Positions 44,841 to 53,157 of a stretch of DNA of 64,000 nucleotides are shown piece by piece (positions within the stretch are counted from its first letter, which is position 1; each line of letters starts with the position of its first letter). This stretch comes from Pontivivens marinum (GTDB lineage Bacteria; Pseudomonadota; Alphaproteobacteria; Rhodobacterales; Rhodobacteraceae), in assembly GCF_900231835.1 (NCBI RefSeq), contig NZ_OCTN01000001.1:558001-622000 (forward strand), given 5' to 3'. The position numbers and the translations under genes are program-made. A model generated the notes under the pieces. That model had not been told where the DNA came from, searched no databases, and saw only the letters and a program-made list of their open reading frames with translations.

Positions 44841-46834
44841 GGCGCGACCTCCTGTCCAGAATTGAATTGTGGGGATTTCGCCCGTTTCTGACGCTCGACC
44901 AGCGAGGGGACGTCAACGATCAGCGCTACCCGTCCATCGCCCAGAATTGTTGCGCCCGAAATTCCGGTGATCGGCCTGAAATTCGCCTCCAGCCCCTTTA
45001 GAACCACCTGCCGTTGCCCGATCAGCGCATCGACGAGTAGTCCGATATGCCCATTGGTTTCTGTATCCACCACAAGAGCCATTTTATGGGTCGCCGCAGG
45101 GGCCAGCGATGGACCGCCAAACAGTTCATCCAGTGCGTAGACCGGCAGGTATTCGCCCCGCCGCGCAACCATCAACTGACCGTTATGCAAGCGCTCCACC
45201 GTTGTATCGCGCAGTTGCATCGCCTCGATCACCGCGCTGAGGGGGATGACATAGCGTTCGCCGGAAACCTCGACGATCATCCCCTCAAGCACGGCAAGTG
45301 TCAGGGGCAATGTCACCTGAAAACGTGTTCCCTCACCCGGGGCTGAATGGATCAGGCAGCGCCCGCCCAGCGCCTGAATTTTCCGTTTGACCACATCCAT
45401 TCCAACACCACGGCCGGACACGCTGGACACTGTTGAGGCGGTGGAAAAGCCCGGTAGGAAAATCAGGTTGTCGATATCCTCCGCGCTCAACCCCTCAGCC
45501 GAGGTAATCAAGCCGCGTTGCAATGCGACACCCACGACCTTGTCCCGATCAATGCCCCGTCCGTTATCCTCCAGCGTTATCAACACCCGCTCACCCCGAT
45601 GTTGCGCGGTCAGACGCAGCAGGCCATTGCGAGGTTTTCCAAGGGCGGCACGGTCGTCAGGTGCCTCAATCCCGTGATCCATCGCATTGCGGATCATGTG
45701 GGTTAATGGCTCTACCAGCTCCTCGATCACGGAGGTATCAACCTCCGTTTCCTCACCCGAAACCTCGATCCGCACCTCGCGATTAAGGGTTTCGCATAGG
45801 TCCCGCACAATGCGCGGCATGCGGCTAAACACCGATTTGATCGGTTGCGCACGGATTGCCATAACGCTGTCCTGCATTTCGCGCACCTGTCGCGACAGCG
45901 CATCGATGCTGTGATCTAGCGTTTCGTCATTTTCCTGCCGGATCAGTGACATTTCCTGCGCGACAGCGGCCTGAGTGATGACGATCTCTCCGACCAGATT
46001 CACCAGCCGGTCAATCCGATCCAGCGGCACGCGCAGGGATTTGGTATAGCTGGATAGGGATGCAGGCGGGGACGCGACCGTGCCCGATTGGTTCACGGTA
46101 CGAAGGGCGGGCGCGGCCTCAATCGTGGGCAATCCCTGCACATCCACAGACAGATCGTAGATAGAGAAGAAATCGCGCAATGCGGTGGGATCCGCGTCGG
46201 TAAAGGTTAGCTGCCATTCCCATGGCATCAACAGCGGGTCCAGATCGGTAAGCGGTTGCAGGTCGCCAGAAATCGCAACGCTGGTCAGCCCGATGCCCTG
46301 TGCGGCTCGCAACATACGCAGCGGATCATGGCCCGCATAGATAAAGTCGGGACGGGGTGCAAAGCGGATGATAACGCTATCGCCATCCTCAGGCATAGCG
46401 GGCGCAGCGGCAGGTGGCGGTGCGGCAGGCTCATCAACCTGACCGCCCAGAAAACCCGCCAACGCGGCGGAGGTTTGCGCGAGGGTTTCGGTGCGCACCG
46501 GTGCGCCACTGCGGCTACTCTCAACCAATTCCAGCATCATATCCGATGCGCGGGTCAGAACCGGTATCGTTTCATCATCAACGTTCAACTGGCCGGAACG
46601 GCAGGCATCCATCACCGCCTCGAACCCGTGGGCGAAGCTGGTCAGCTGATCCATGCCAAAGGCCGCCGCCCCGCCCTTGACCGAATGCACGGCCCGAAAG
46701 GCAGCATCCAGAATGCTGCGATCCTGCGTCCCGCCCGCCAGTTCGGTCAGGTGATCCTGTAACTGACCCAAAAGTTCGTCACATTCCGTGAAAAACAGCT
46801 CCTTATAATCCTCATCCTGATCCATGGCGGTCAC
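44828..46834 (-). CDS. cheA: Chemotaxis sensor histidine kinase CheA
   Basis: A 668-residue kinase. The Hpt domain has His50 in AVHSVKGGAAAFG; dimerisation and ATPase domains follow (PLTHMIRNAMDHGIE N-box, GRGIDRDKVV, GRGVGMDVV G-boxes), and a CheW-like domain ends the protein from about residue 520. No other CheY-binding segment is obvious between Hpt and dimerisation domains beyond a short acidic region. The GTG at 46834 overlaps the cheY stop (GTGA); ATG at 46825 is the alternative. Receptor genes are not in this window. Confidence 0.97.
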   Translation of the reverse strand: MTAMDQDEDYKELFFTECDELLGQLQDHLTELAGGTQDRSILDAAFRAVHSVKGGAAAFGMDQLTSFAHGFEAVMDACRSGQLNVDDETIPVLTRASDMMLELVESSRSGAPVRTETLAQTSAALAGFLGGQVDEPAAPPPAAAPAMPEDGDSVIIRFAPRPDFIYAGHDPLRMLRAAQGIGLTSVAISGDLQPLTDLDPLLMPWEWQLTFTDADPTALRDFFSIYDLSVDVQGLPTIEAAPALRTVNQSGTVASPPASLSSYTKSLRVPLDRIDRLVNLVGEIVITQAAVAQEMSLIRQENDETLDHSIDALSRQVREMQDSVMAIRAQPIKSVFSRMPRIVRDLCETLNREVRIEVSGEETEVDTSVIEELVEPLTHMIRNAMDHGIEAPDDRAALGKPRNGLLRLTAQHRGERVLITLEDNGRGIDRDKVVGVALQRGLITSAEGLSAEDIDNLIFLPGFSTASTVSSVSGRGVGMDVVKRKIQALGGRCLIHSAPGEGTRFQVTLPLTLAVLEGMIVEVSGERYVIPLSAVIEAMQLRDTTVERLHNGQLMVARRGEYLPVYALDELFGGPSLAPAATHKMALVVDTETNGHIGLLVDALIGQRQVVLKGLEANFRPITGISGATILGDGRVALIVDVPSLVERQKRAKSPQFNSGQEVAPCKV

Positions 46835-47190
46835 GTCAACTGATCGACGAGACCAAGGATCTGGTCCGCGTCAAAGGGTTTGCACAGCCAGCCGGTGGCC
46901 CGAATGCGGCGGGCCTCGTCCTTTAGCTCCTGCGCGGTTTCTGTTGTCAGCAACAGCATGGGCAACAGCCGTCCCTCTGGGGTTTTACGGGCGGCGTCGA
47001 TGAACTCCAGACCGGTCATGCGCGGCATGTTCAGGTCGGTAATCACGATATCGGGGCAATGCTCGGACAGGGCGGCCAGTGCCTCAACCCCGTCATTGGC
47101 GGTAAAGACGGTGTGGCCGCCATCCTGCAAGCACTCCACCAGCATTCCCAACATGGAGCGGGTGTCATCAACGGCTAAAATTCGTCTCAT
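46831..47190 (-). CDS. cheY: CheY-like response regulator
   Basis: A 119-residue receiver with the acidic pair in LAVDDTRS, phospho-acceptor Asp52 in VITDLNMPRMTG and Lys in CKPFDADQ. It is coupled on both sides: its ATG overlaps the STAS gene end, and its stop overlaps cheA. It is the likely direct phosphate acceptor of CheA. Confidence 0.94.
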   Translation of the reverse strand: MRRILAVDDTRSMLGMLVECLQDGGHTVFTANDGVEALAALSEHCPDIVITDLNMPRMTGLEFIDAARKTPEGRLLPMLLLTTETAQELKDEARRIRATGWLCKPFDADQILGLVDQLT

Positions 47191-47453
47191 CCCTCGATCT
47201 CCATCTGCATCATTTGCGCAAACAGGCCGAGGGTGGAGAAGCCGTCCACGATTTCCTCGGATGGGCGGCGCAGGGTCAGGCCGCCTGCACGGTCGCGCGC
47301 GGACAGTAAAACCATGGCCAGCGGGGTGGAAAACACGGTGACCTGTGCCGCATCAATCACGACACGTTCATCGGCAGGGGCATTCAGAATGTCCTGTCGG
47401 GTCTGGATCGCCACCTCGGCATCAGCCCGTGCGGGCAACAGAATTTCCGTCAT
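47187..47453 (-). CDS. Small STAS-domain protein heading the che operon
   Basis: An 88-residue protein with STAS-like features: ERVVIDAAQVTVFSTPLAMVLLSA in the middle, and a C-terminal helix. The ATG at 47453 follows GGGAGGACGC; a longer in-frame reading from 47573 lacks such support. STAS proteins bind partners under phosphorylation control and usually accompany anti-sigma or chemotaxis factors. Its role before cheY-cheA is unproven, possibly in modulating the array. Confidence 0.72.
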   Translation of the reverse strand: MTEILLPARADAEVAIQTRQDILNAPADERVVIDAAQVTVFSTPLAMVLLSARDRAGGLTLRRPSEEIVDGFSTLGLFAQMMQMEIEG

Positions 47454-47601
47454 CGCGTCCTCCCAATGTAAAACCACGGGACCGGTATCCCGCCGGATCA
47501 ATAATTCTTCGTTACCGCCGCTCAGAAATCTGCACGGAAAGTTTGCTATGGCGGTTTCACGCGCTACTCTCATCGCAAAGAATTGACCTGAAGGCTTTCA
47601 A

Positions 47602-48714
47602 ATGATTTCGATCCTAACCAGATTACTACTGGCACTGACCCTATTGGGTGCTGTGCCAGCCACTGCGCATGAGATGCGTCCGGCCGTTGCCACGCTGACA
47701 TCCGGCGATGCGGCATTGGAACTAAACATCGATTTCAACCTTGAGGCCGCGCTGGCCGGTATCAGCGAGGAGCATGAGGACACAGCCGACGCACCCGAGG
47801 CCGCTGAATATGACCGCCTGCGTGGGCTGTCTCCAGATGCCTTAGCAGCAGAATTGCAGGCAGCCGATCTGAACTTTGTCCAACTGGATGTTGATGGCCA
47901 GCCGGTCACGTTCGCATTCGAGGGCGCCGAAATTCCTGCCGTTGGCAATCTGGATGTCGCGCGTGAAAGCATCGTCACCCTGACCGCCCCCCTGCCCGCC
48001 ACTGCATCGGCGCAAATGACTTGGATCGCGGCCGGTGGCCCAGCAATCCTAGTTGTGGATGGCCCCGATGGTGAGCCGGTTCATCAGGAATATCTGTCAT
48101 CCGGCGCGACATCCGCCTCGTTTGATCTGACCGGAGTGGAGCGTCAGAGCCAGTGGTCGGTTTTTGTGAATTATGCCGAGCAAGGTTACTTGCACATCAT
48201 CCCCAAGGGCCTGGACCACATCCTGTTCGTGATCGGTCTGTTCCTGCTGGCCGCCCATGTTCGCCCGCTGCTGATGCAAGTCACCGCCTTTACCGCGGCG
48301 CATACGGTGACATTGGCGCTTGGCACGGTTGGCATTCTGAATCTGCCCCCCACCGTGGTGGAGCCGTTGATCGCCCTGTCGATCACCTATGTCTGTGTCG
48401 AAAACATTCTGACCCGTGAAATGCGGTGGTGGCGTCCGATTGTGATCTTCATGTTCGGATTGCTGCACGGCTTGGGCTTTGCCGGCGTGCTGGGCGATGT
48501 TGGCCTCAGCGGTGAGCACTTCTTCACCTCGTTGATCGCGTTCAATATCGGTGTGGAAATCGGCCAGTTGGCTGTGATTGCGGCATGCTTCCTCGCCGTT
48601 GGCCTGTGGTTCCGTAACAAGAGCTGGTATCGTGCGGTTGTCGTCATTCCCGCATCGCTGATTATCGGCGCAATCGGCCTGTACTGGTTTGTGGAGCGTA
48701 TCGGTCTGATCTGA
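47602..48714 (+). CDS. HupE/UreJ_2-family membrane protein
   Basis: A 370-residue exported protein. A signal peptide (about 1-23) precedes a periplasmic beta-rich domain of roughly 170 residues. About six transmembrane helices follow, beginning at GLDHILFVIGLFLLAAH, with AFTAAHTVTLAL and FGLLHGLGFAG as conserved His-containing motifs. This is the HupE/UreJ_2 pattern, a group linked to metal (nickel or cobalt) transport, but no nickel enzyme gene is adjacent. The gene is divergent from the che operon. Function is uncertain. Confidence 0.85.
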   Translation: MISILTRLLLALTLLGAVPATAHEMRPAVATLTSGDAALELNIDFNLEAALAGISEEHEDTADAPEAAEYDRLRGLSPDALAAELQAADLNFVQLDVDGQPVTFAFEGAEIPAVGNLDVARESIVTLTAPLPATASAQMTWIAAGGPAILVVDGPDGEPVHQEYLSSGATSASFDLTGVERQSQWSVFVNYAEQGYLHIIPKGLDHILFVIGLFLLAAHVRPLLMQVTAFTAAHTVTLALGTVGILNLPPTVVEPLIALSITYVCVENILTREMRWWRPIVIFMFGLLHGLGFAGVLGDVGLSGEHFFTSLIAFNIGVEIGQLAVIAACFLAVGLWFRNKSWYRAVVVIPASLIIGAIGLYWFVERIGLI

Positions 48715-48742
48715 TCCGCTTTACTTTTCCCGAACTCGACAC

Positions 48743-48776
48743 ATGCTTTCGCTTCATAAACAGGGAGCGAAAGCAT
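48743..48776 (+). promoter_or_regulatory. Perfect hairpin covering the DUF2177 start codon
   Basis: ATGCTTTCGCT (48743-48753) pairs perfectly over 11 bases with AGCGAAAGCAT (48766-48776). The right arm includes part of the GGGAG ribosome-binding site and the first two bases of the DUF2177 start codon. Folding would hide the start, a set-up for translational control. It could also serve as a 3' end of the HupE-like message. Confidence 0.6.
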
Positions 48777-49188
48777 GGATGCCAGCCTAACCACCTATCT
48801 AACACTATACGCCGTCACCCTTGCCGTGTTTTTGGGCATCGATGTGATCTGGCTAAAACTGGTGGTACGCCATCTGTTTGAAAGCCGCATCGGCGACATG
48901 ATGCGCGACCAACCCCTGATCGGTGTCGCCGCAGGTTTTTATGCCGCCTATGTCGCAGGCGTCCTTTATTTTGCATCAGCACCCGCATTAGATAGCGCCG
49001 CCTATGGCGAGGTGTTTCTGCGGGGCGCGATCCTGGGCTTGCTGGCCTATGGCACCTATGAATTCACCAGCATGTCAGTGATGCGCAATTGGGACTGGAC
49101 CATGGTTGCCGTCGATACAACATGGGGTGGCGTGTTGACCGGATTTTCGGCGGTTGCGGGCCTGTGGATCACACGCCTGATCGGTTAG
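48775..49188 (+). CDS. DUF2177 family membrane protein
   Basis: A 137-residue membrane protein with four hydrophobic helices. TLYAVTLAVFLGIDVIWL at the N-terminus and LRGAILGLLAYGTYEFTSMSVMRNW in the second half match DUF2177, a family of unknown function. It begins 60 bases after the HupE-like gene within a hairpin. Its end overlaps the kinase gene (convergent) by 4 bases. Confidence 0.88.
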   Translation: MDASLTTYLTLYAVTLAVFLGIDVIWLKLVVRHLFESRIGDMMRDQPLIGVAAGFYAAYVAGVLYFASAPALDSAAYGEVFLRGAILGLLAYGTYEFTSMSVMRNWDWTMVAVDTTWGGVLTGFSAVAGLWITRLIG

Positions 49189-50966
49189 CGTGTGGACGCC
49201 TGCGCCATCTGCTGGGCCTTGGTCCGGCCGGGCATGCCGATGCTTTGGCCGCCCATTTCATCCAGTGAACTGCGCTTGAACTTAATCTCCAGCGCGTAAT
49301 GATCGTCCGTCTTGTCGATCGACATATTGCCAGCCAGTTGCATGACGAAAGCACGGATCAGCGGCTGGCCCATTCCGGCATAGGGTTCAGATGCCTCAGG
49401 CTGGCCCTCGACTGGAATGGTGTTTGTCACCTTCAGGTCGACCATATCATCAGCATCAATGGTCAGGGAGATATCGATCCGCCAATCCTTTTTCCCCTGC
49501 CCGGAATAGTTCAGCGCGTTCATCATCGCCTCCGTCACCAGCAGTGAGAAGGGAACGGCCTGATCGGGGTGCAGATTAAAGCTGTCCAGCTCGGACAGAA
49601 TGGTCGAGCGGCTCTCACCCGGTGAGATATCGGTCAGATTGCTAACGATTTCGCGCAGCAAGGTGTCGGCGGGAACTGTGGTCAGGCTGGGCGTTTCGTA
49701 TAGCCGCTGATGCACCAGCGCGAGGCCCATGACCCGTTCGCGCAGCGAGATAATGGCAACCCGCTCGCGGTCATCCTGCGCGCTGCGCAATTGGATATTC
49801 ATGATCGAGATGATGAGCTGGAGGTTGTTTTTCACCCGATGGTAGACCTCCAATAGCAGGACGGTCTTTTCCTCAACCAGATCAGACAGCTCCTGCTCAC
49901 CCGCATCAACAGCACGCGCCATTTCGACAAAGCTGCCTGATAACTCCTCCAGCTCGCCCGAGGCCCCAACGATAGGTCGCATCGCACGTTCACGATCCCC
50001 TCGTTTAAATGCCAGAATCGAGCGTTGAATCCGCTGGATACCGGTCACAACCAGTCGGCGCATCGCGAAATAGGCCAGCGCGATGCAAATGCCCCAGACC
50101 AGTCCGGGCAGCAAAATCGCGCGCAGAACCGATAGCAGGGCGCCATTTGCATCCATACCTTCAGGGCGTGAGAACAGGCCAACGACCTCATCCTCGACAA
50201 TCGGGACACGGACATAGGTTCTGGTTGAGCCGAAGGCATCGACCCCCTCAAACAGCACAACGCCGCCCGTGGCGTCGAAATCCTCCTCAAGCCCAACCGG
50301 CAGCCACCACCCCTGCTCACGATCCTCGACCGCGCGTGACAACATCCGACCACGGTCATCAATCAAGGCGACGTTCAGCTCAATCCCCTCATCCGCTGCG
50401 GAAAAGACTCTAATAACCTCCCGCGGGATAGAGAGCACAATCGAGCCACGCCATTCGCCGCCCACGATCACCGGATGCAACACAACAACAACAGCACGAT
50501 TGGTAACATTACCGGATTCAACAACACGTGCCGTACGATGCGGGTGTTCGGCCTGCGCAATATGATCAGGGCTCTCGGAATAATCCCGCACAGTTCCGGG
50601 TCGCGACGAACAGTTCATCTGACCAGATGCATCGATAAAACCGGCAAAGATATAACGCGGGGATGCATCTATAAATTGCAGCAATTCCCCAGAACATTCG
50701 TCCATGGATCCTGCATAGACATATGAGTTTCGGCCCAGTGCAGCCGCCGCGCCGAATCCCTCGCCAACCTCTAGCCGCTCCCCCTCCGCCGCGATGCGTG
50801 CAGCAGACAGTAATTCGGATGCGGCGAGTGATTTTGCACGGTCATTTGCGCGCACGGCCTCGTACACGGCAAGGCCGCCAATGGGCAGCAACGCGATGCT
50901 GAGTAAAATTACAATCTGCCATGCGAGTGAGATACGATTGAAAAAGCTGGAACGGGAACGTTTCAT
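49185..50966 (-). CDS. Sensor histidine kinase, HisKA_2 type, probable PhyR partner
   Basis: A 593-residue membrane kinase. Two hydrophobic segments (about 11-33 and 285-310) flank a periplasmic sensing domain of about 250 residues, followed by a HAMP-like stretch. The phospho-acceptor His376 lies in LEVYHRVKNNLQLIISIM, the HisKA_2 pattern, and a HATPase domain follows (LLVTEAMMNALNY, MGQPLIRAFV). HisKA_2 and HWE kinases commonly phosphorylate PhyR. The gene faces phyR across a promoter region with an EcfG-type motif on its own strand. Confidence 0.9.
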   Translation of the reverse strand: MKRSRSSFFNRISLAWQIVILLSIALLPIGGLAVYEAVRANDRAKSLAASELLSAARIAAEGERLEVGEGFGAAAALGRNSYVYAGSMDECSGELLQFIDASPRYIFAGFIDASGQMNCSSRPGTVRDYSESPDHIAQAEHPHRTARVVESGNVTNRAVVVVLHPVIVGGEWRGSIVLSIPREVIRVFSAADEGIELNVALIDDRGRMLSRAVEDREQGWWLPVGLEEDFDATGGVVLFEGVDAFGSTRTYVRVPIVEDEVVGLFSRPEGMDANGALLSVLRAILLPGLVWGICIALAYFAMRRLVVTGIQRIQRSILAFKRGDRERAMRPIVGASGELEELSGSFVEMARAVDAGEQELSDLVEEKTVLLLEVYHRVKNNLQLIISIMNIQLRSAQDDRERVAIISLRERVMGLALVHQRLYETPSLTTVPADTLLREIVSNLTDISPGESRSTILSELDSFNLHPDQAVPFSLLVTEAMMNALNYSGQGKKDWRIDISLTIDADDMVDLKVTNTIPVEGQPEASEPYAGMGQPLIRAFVMQLAGNMSIDKTDDHYALEIKFKRSSLDEMGGQSIGMPGRTKAQQMAQASTR

Positions 50967-51026
50967 TCCATCTCAATCCTGACCCTGTAATGCATTATTC
51001 GAGGTTCTTCCTCTGGCTGTGAATGG

Positions 51027-51051
51027 AACGCCCCGCAGTGCAGTTGGTTCC
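51027..51051 (-). promoter_or_regulatory. EcfG-type (general stress sigma factor) promoter for the kinase gene
   Basis: On the minus strand GGAAC (51051-51047), 16 bases, then CGTT (51030-51027) matches the EcfG consensus GGAAC-N16/17-CGTT exactly. On the opposite strand GGAAC (51025-51029) and GGTT (51046-51049), 16 bases apart, come close to the same pattern, directed at phyR. This places the pair in the general stress regulon. Confidence 0.7.
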
Positions 51052-51164
51052 GTGTTTTTTCCGGAAATATGATATTGCAGCGACGATATGTTGGCCTTTC
51101 TCAAAAACGCACATAGATAGTGCACAACGCAGCGCCGCTTGGGCAGTTGAGGAGGATTGCACTG

Positions 51165-51974
51165 ATGCCAGATGACATGACAATTGTTAACGACATCGAA
51201 ACCCACCTGCCATACCTACGCCGTTATGCACGTGCGCTGACAGGCTCCCAGAAACACGGGGATGCTCTGGCTGCCAGCACGTTGCAGGCGATCCTGTTGG
51301 ATATGACATTGATGGACACCGTTGGCCGACCGGCCGTGCGTCTGTTCAGCGTATTTCATACCACATGGATGGCGCAGGGACGGCTGGGTACCTCGGTTGA
51401 GGATGGTGCCATGGCCAATGAAAGGATTGCTGCCGCGCGGCTAGAAAAGCTGACACCCAGCGCGCGAGAAGCCCTGCTCCTTAAGGTTATGGAACAGTTT
51501 ACCATTGAAGAAGTTGGCGAGATTATGAGTACGAGTACACAAAAAGCAGATGAGCTGGTCCGGATCGGCGCAGCCGAGCTGGAGGGCGGGCTGGCCTCGC
51601 GTATTCTGGTGGTTGAGGATGAACCTTTGATCGCCATGGATCTGGAGGCAATCGTCTCCGACCTGGGTCATACGGTTGTTGGCAATGCCCGCACCCATTC
51701 CGAGGCTATTGCGATGTATGCAAAGCATAAGCCCGAGTTGGTGTTGATGGATGTCCATCTTGCCGACGGGTCCAGCGGGGCCGAGGCCGCAACCGAAATT
51801 CTGGAAGAAACCACCGACCAGCCGATTATCTTTATCACCGCCTATCCCGAACGATTGCTGACAGGACAACAGGCGGAGCCCGCCTTTCTGATCACCAAAC
51901 CGTTCACCGAGGAGCAGGTGCGCGCAACCGTCAGTCAGGCGCTGTTCTTCTCGGCCCGGTCTGTCCCTGCCTAG
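51165..51974 (+). CDS. phyR: General stress response regulator PhyR
   Basis: A 269-residue PhyR protein. Residues 1 to about 135 are a sigma-factor-like domain (THLPYLRRYARALTGSQKHGDALAAS; KLTPSAREALLLKVMEQFTIEEVGEIM) and residues 145-265 a receiver with Asp196 in LVLMDVHLADG. FITAYPERLLTG and ITKPF form the FAT GUY signature. In the known system phosphorylated PhyR sequesters NepR and frees EcfG. The ATG at 51165 follows GAGGAGG. Genes for NepR and EcfG are not found beside it here. Confidence 0.95.
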   Translation: MPDDMTIVNDIETHLPYLRRYARALTGSQKHGDALAASTLQAILLDMTLMDTVGRPAVRLFSVFHTTWMAQGRLGTSVEDGAMANERIAAARLEKLTPSAREALLLKVMEQFTIEEVGEIMSTSTQKADELVRIGAAELEGGLASRILVVEDEPLIAMDLEAIVSDLGHTVVGNARTHSEAIAMYAKHKPELVLMDVHLADGSSGAEAATEILEETTDQPIIFITAYPERLLTGQQAEPAFLITKPFTEEQVRATVSQALFFSARSVPA

Positions 51975-51984
51975 GGCAAAAACA

Positions 51985-53157
51985 ATCCTCTACGACAGCA
52001 TCATTATCGGCGCGGGGGCCGCAGGATTATTCTGCGGCCTTCATGCTGCGCAGCTCGGCCAATCCGTGCTGATCCTCGACCATGCAAAATCAGCAGGTGA
52101 GAAAATTCGCATTTCAGGCGGGGGGCGGTGCAATTTCACCAATCTGCACGCCGCGCCTGAGAATTTCCTGAGCGGCAACAAGCATTTCGCCAAATCGGCC
52201 CTGCGCCGCTATACGCAACACGACTTTATCGCCATGGTCGATGCACACGGCATTGCGTGGCATGAAAAAACGCTGGGGCAACTGTTTTGCGACGGTTCGG
52301 CCAAGCAGATCGTTGCGATGCTGGTCAACGGGATCGAGGATGCAGGCGGCTCGATCAAGCTGGGCTGTAACGTACATGCAATCGAACGGCCCGATGAGTT
52401 CACCGTCGCAACCGATCAGGGCAAGTTCCGCGGGCGCAGTTTGGTCGTCGCAACGGGCGGTAAATCGATCCCGAAAATGGGCGCGACCGGGTTTGGCTAT
52501 GACGTGGCGCGCCAATTCGGGCTAACGGTAACGCCAATCCGCCCTGCATTGGTGCCGCTAACATTTGGTGATGCGGATCGGGACGCCTTTGGCGCAATGG
52601 CTGGGCTGAGCATTGATGCTAATGTCACGGCAAGCAGCGCGCGATTTCGTGAGGGGTTGCTATTCACCCATCGCGGGTTGAGCGGGCCGTCGATCTTGCA
52701 AGTATCCTCCTATTGGCGTGAGGGCGACCGGATATCAGTGGATGTCCTACCTGCCACCGATGCGTTCGAGGTGCTGCGCACCGCACGGCAAACTGCCGGG
52801 CGGCAAACGGTGCGCACGGCCTTGGGGTCTGTTCTGCCGAAACGGCTGGCGGCGCATTTGGCACCGCAGGACGGTAACATTGCTGATCTGAACGATGCCG
52901 CATTGCGTGCGATTGCGGATCAATTGCACGGTTGGTCCCTGACCCCATCCGGCAGTGAGGGGTATCGCACGGCGGAGGTCACTTTAGGTGGTGTAGATAC
53001 GGACGGGCTGGACAGCCGCACCATGGCGGCGAAATCCGTGCCCGACCTGTATTTCATTGGCGAAGTTGTAGACGTTACAGGCTGGCTGGGCGGCTACAAC
53101 TTCCAATGGGCGTGGTCGTCAGGCTGGGCCGCAGCCCAAGCCATCGCCAGCGATTAG
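51985..53157 (+). CDS. BaiN/HI0933-type FAD-dependent oxidoreductase with non-canonical start
   Basis: A flavoprotein of about 390 residues. The FAD site is YDSIIIGAGAAGLFCGL, followed by KIRISGGGRCNFTN, KSIPKMGATGFGYDVA and the C-terminal FIGEVVDVTGWLGGYNFQWAW, the BaiN/HI0933 family. There is no ATG, GTG or TTG in frame before the FAD motif (first is GTG at 52066). The ATC at 51985 gives an N-terminus of family length, and AGGG lies eight bases before it, overlapping the phyR stop. I take ATC as the likely start, possibly a mutated ATG. The physiological substrate is unknown. It is coupled to phyR by position. Confidence 0.82.
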   Translation: MLYDSIIIGAGAAGLFCGLHAAQLGQSVLILDHAKSAGEKIRISGGGRCNFTNLHAAPENFLSGNKHFAKSALRRYTQHDFIAMVDAHGIAWHEKTLGQLFCDGSAKQIVAMLVNGIEDAGGSIKLGCNVHAIERPDEFTVATDQGKFRGRSLVVATGGKSIPKMGATGFGYDVARQFGLTVTPIRPALVPLTFGDADRDAFGAMAGLSIDANVTASSARFREGLLFTHRGLSGPSILQVSSYWREGDRISVDVLPATDAFEVLRTARQTAGRQTVRTALGSVLPKRLAAHLAPQDGNIADLNDAALRAIADQLHGWSLTPSGSEGYRTAEVTLGGVDTDGLDSRTMAAKSVPDLYFIGEVVDVTGWLGGYNFQWAWSSGWAAAQAIASD

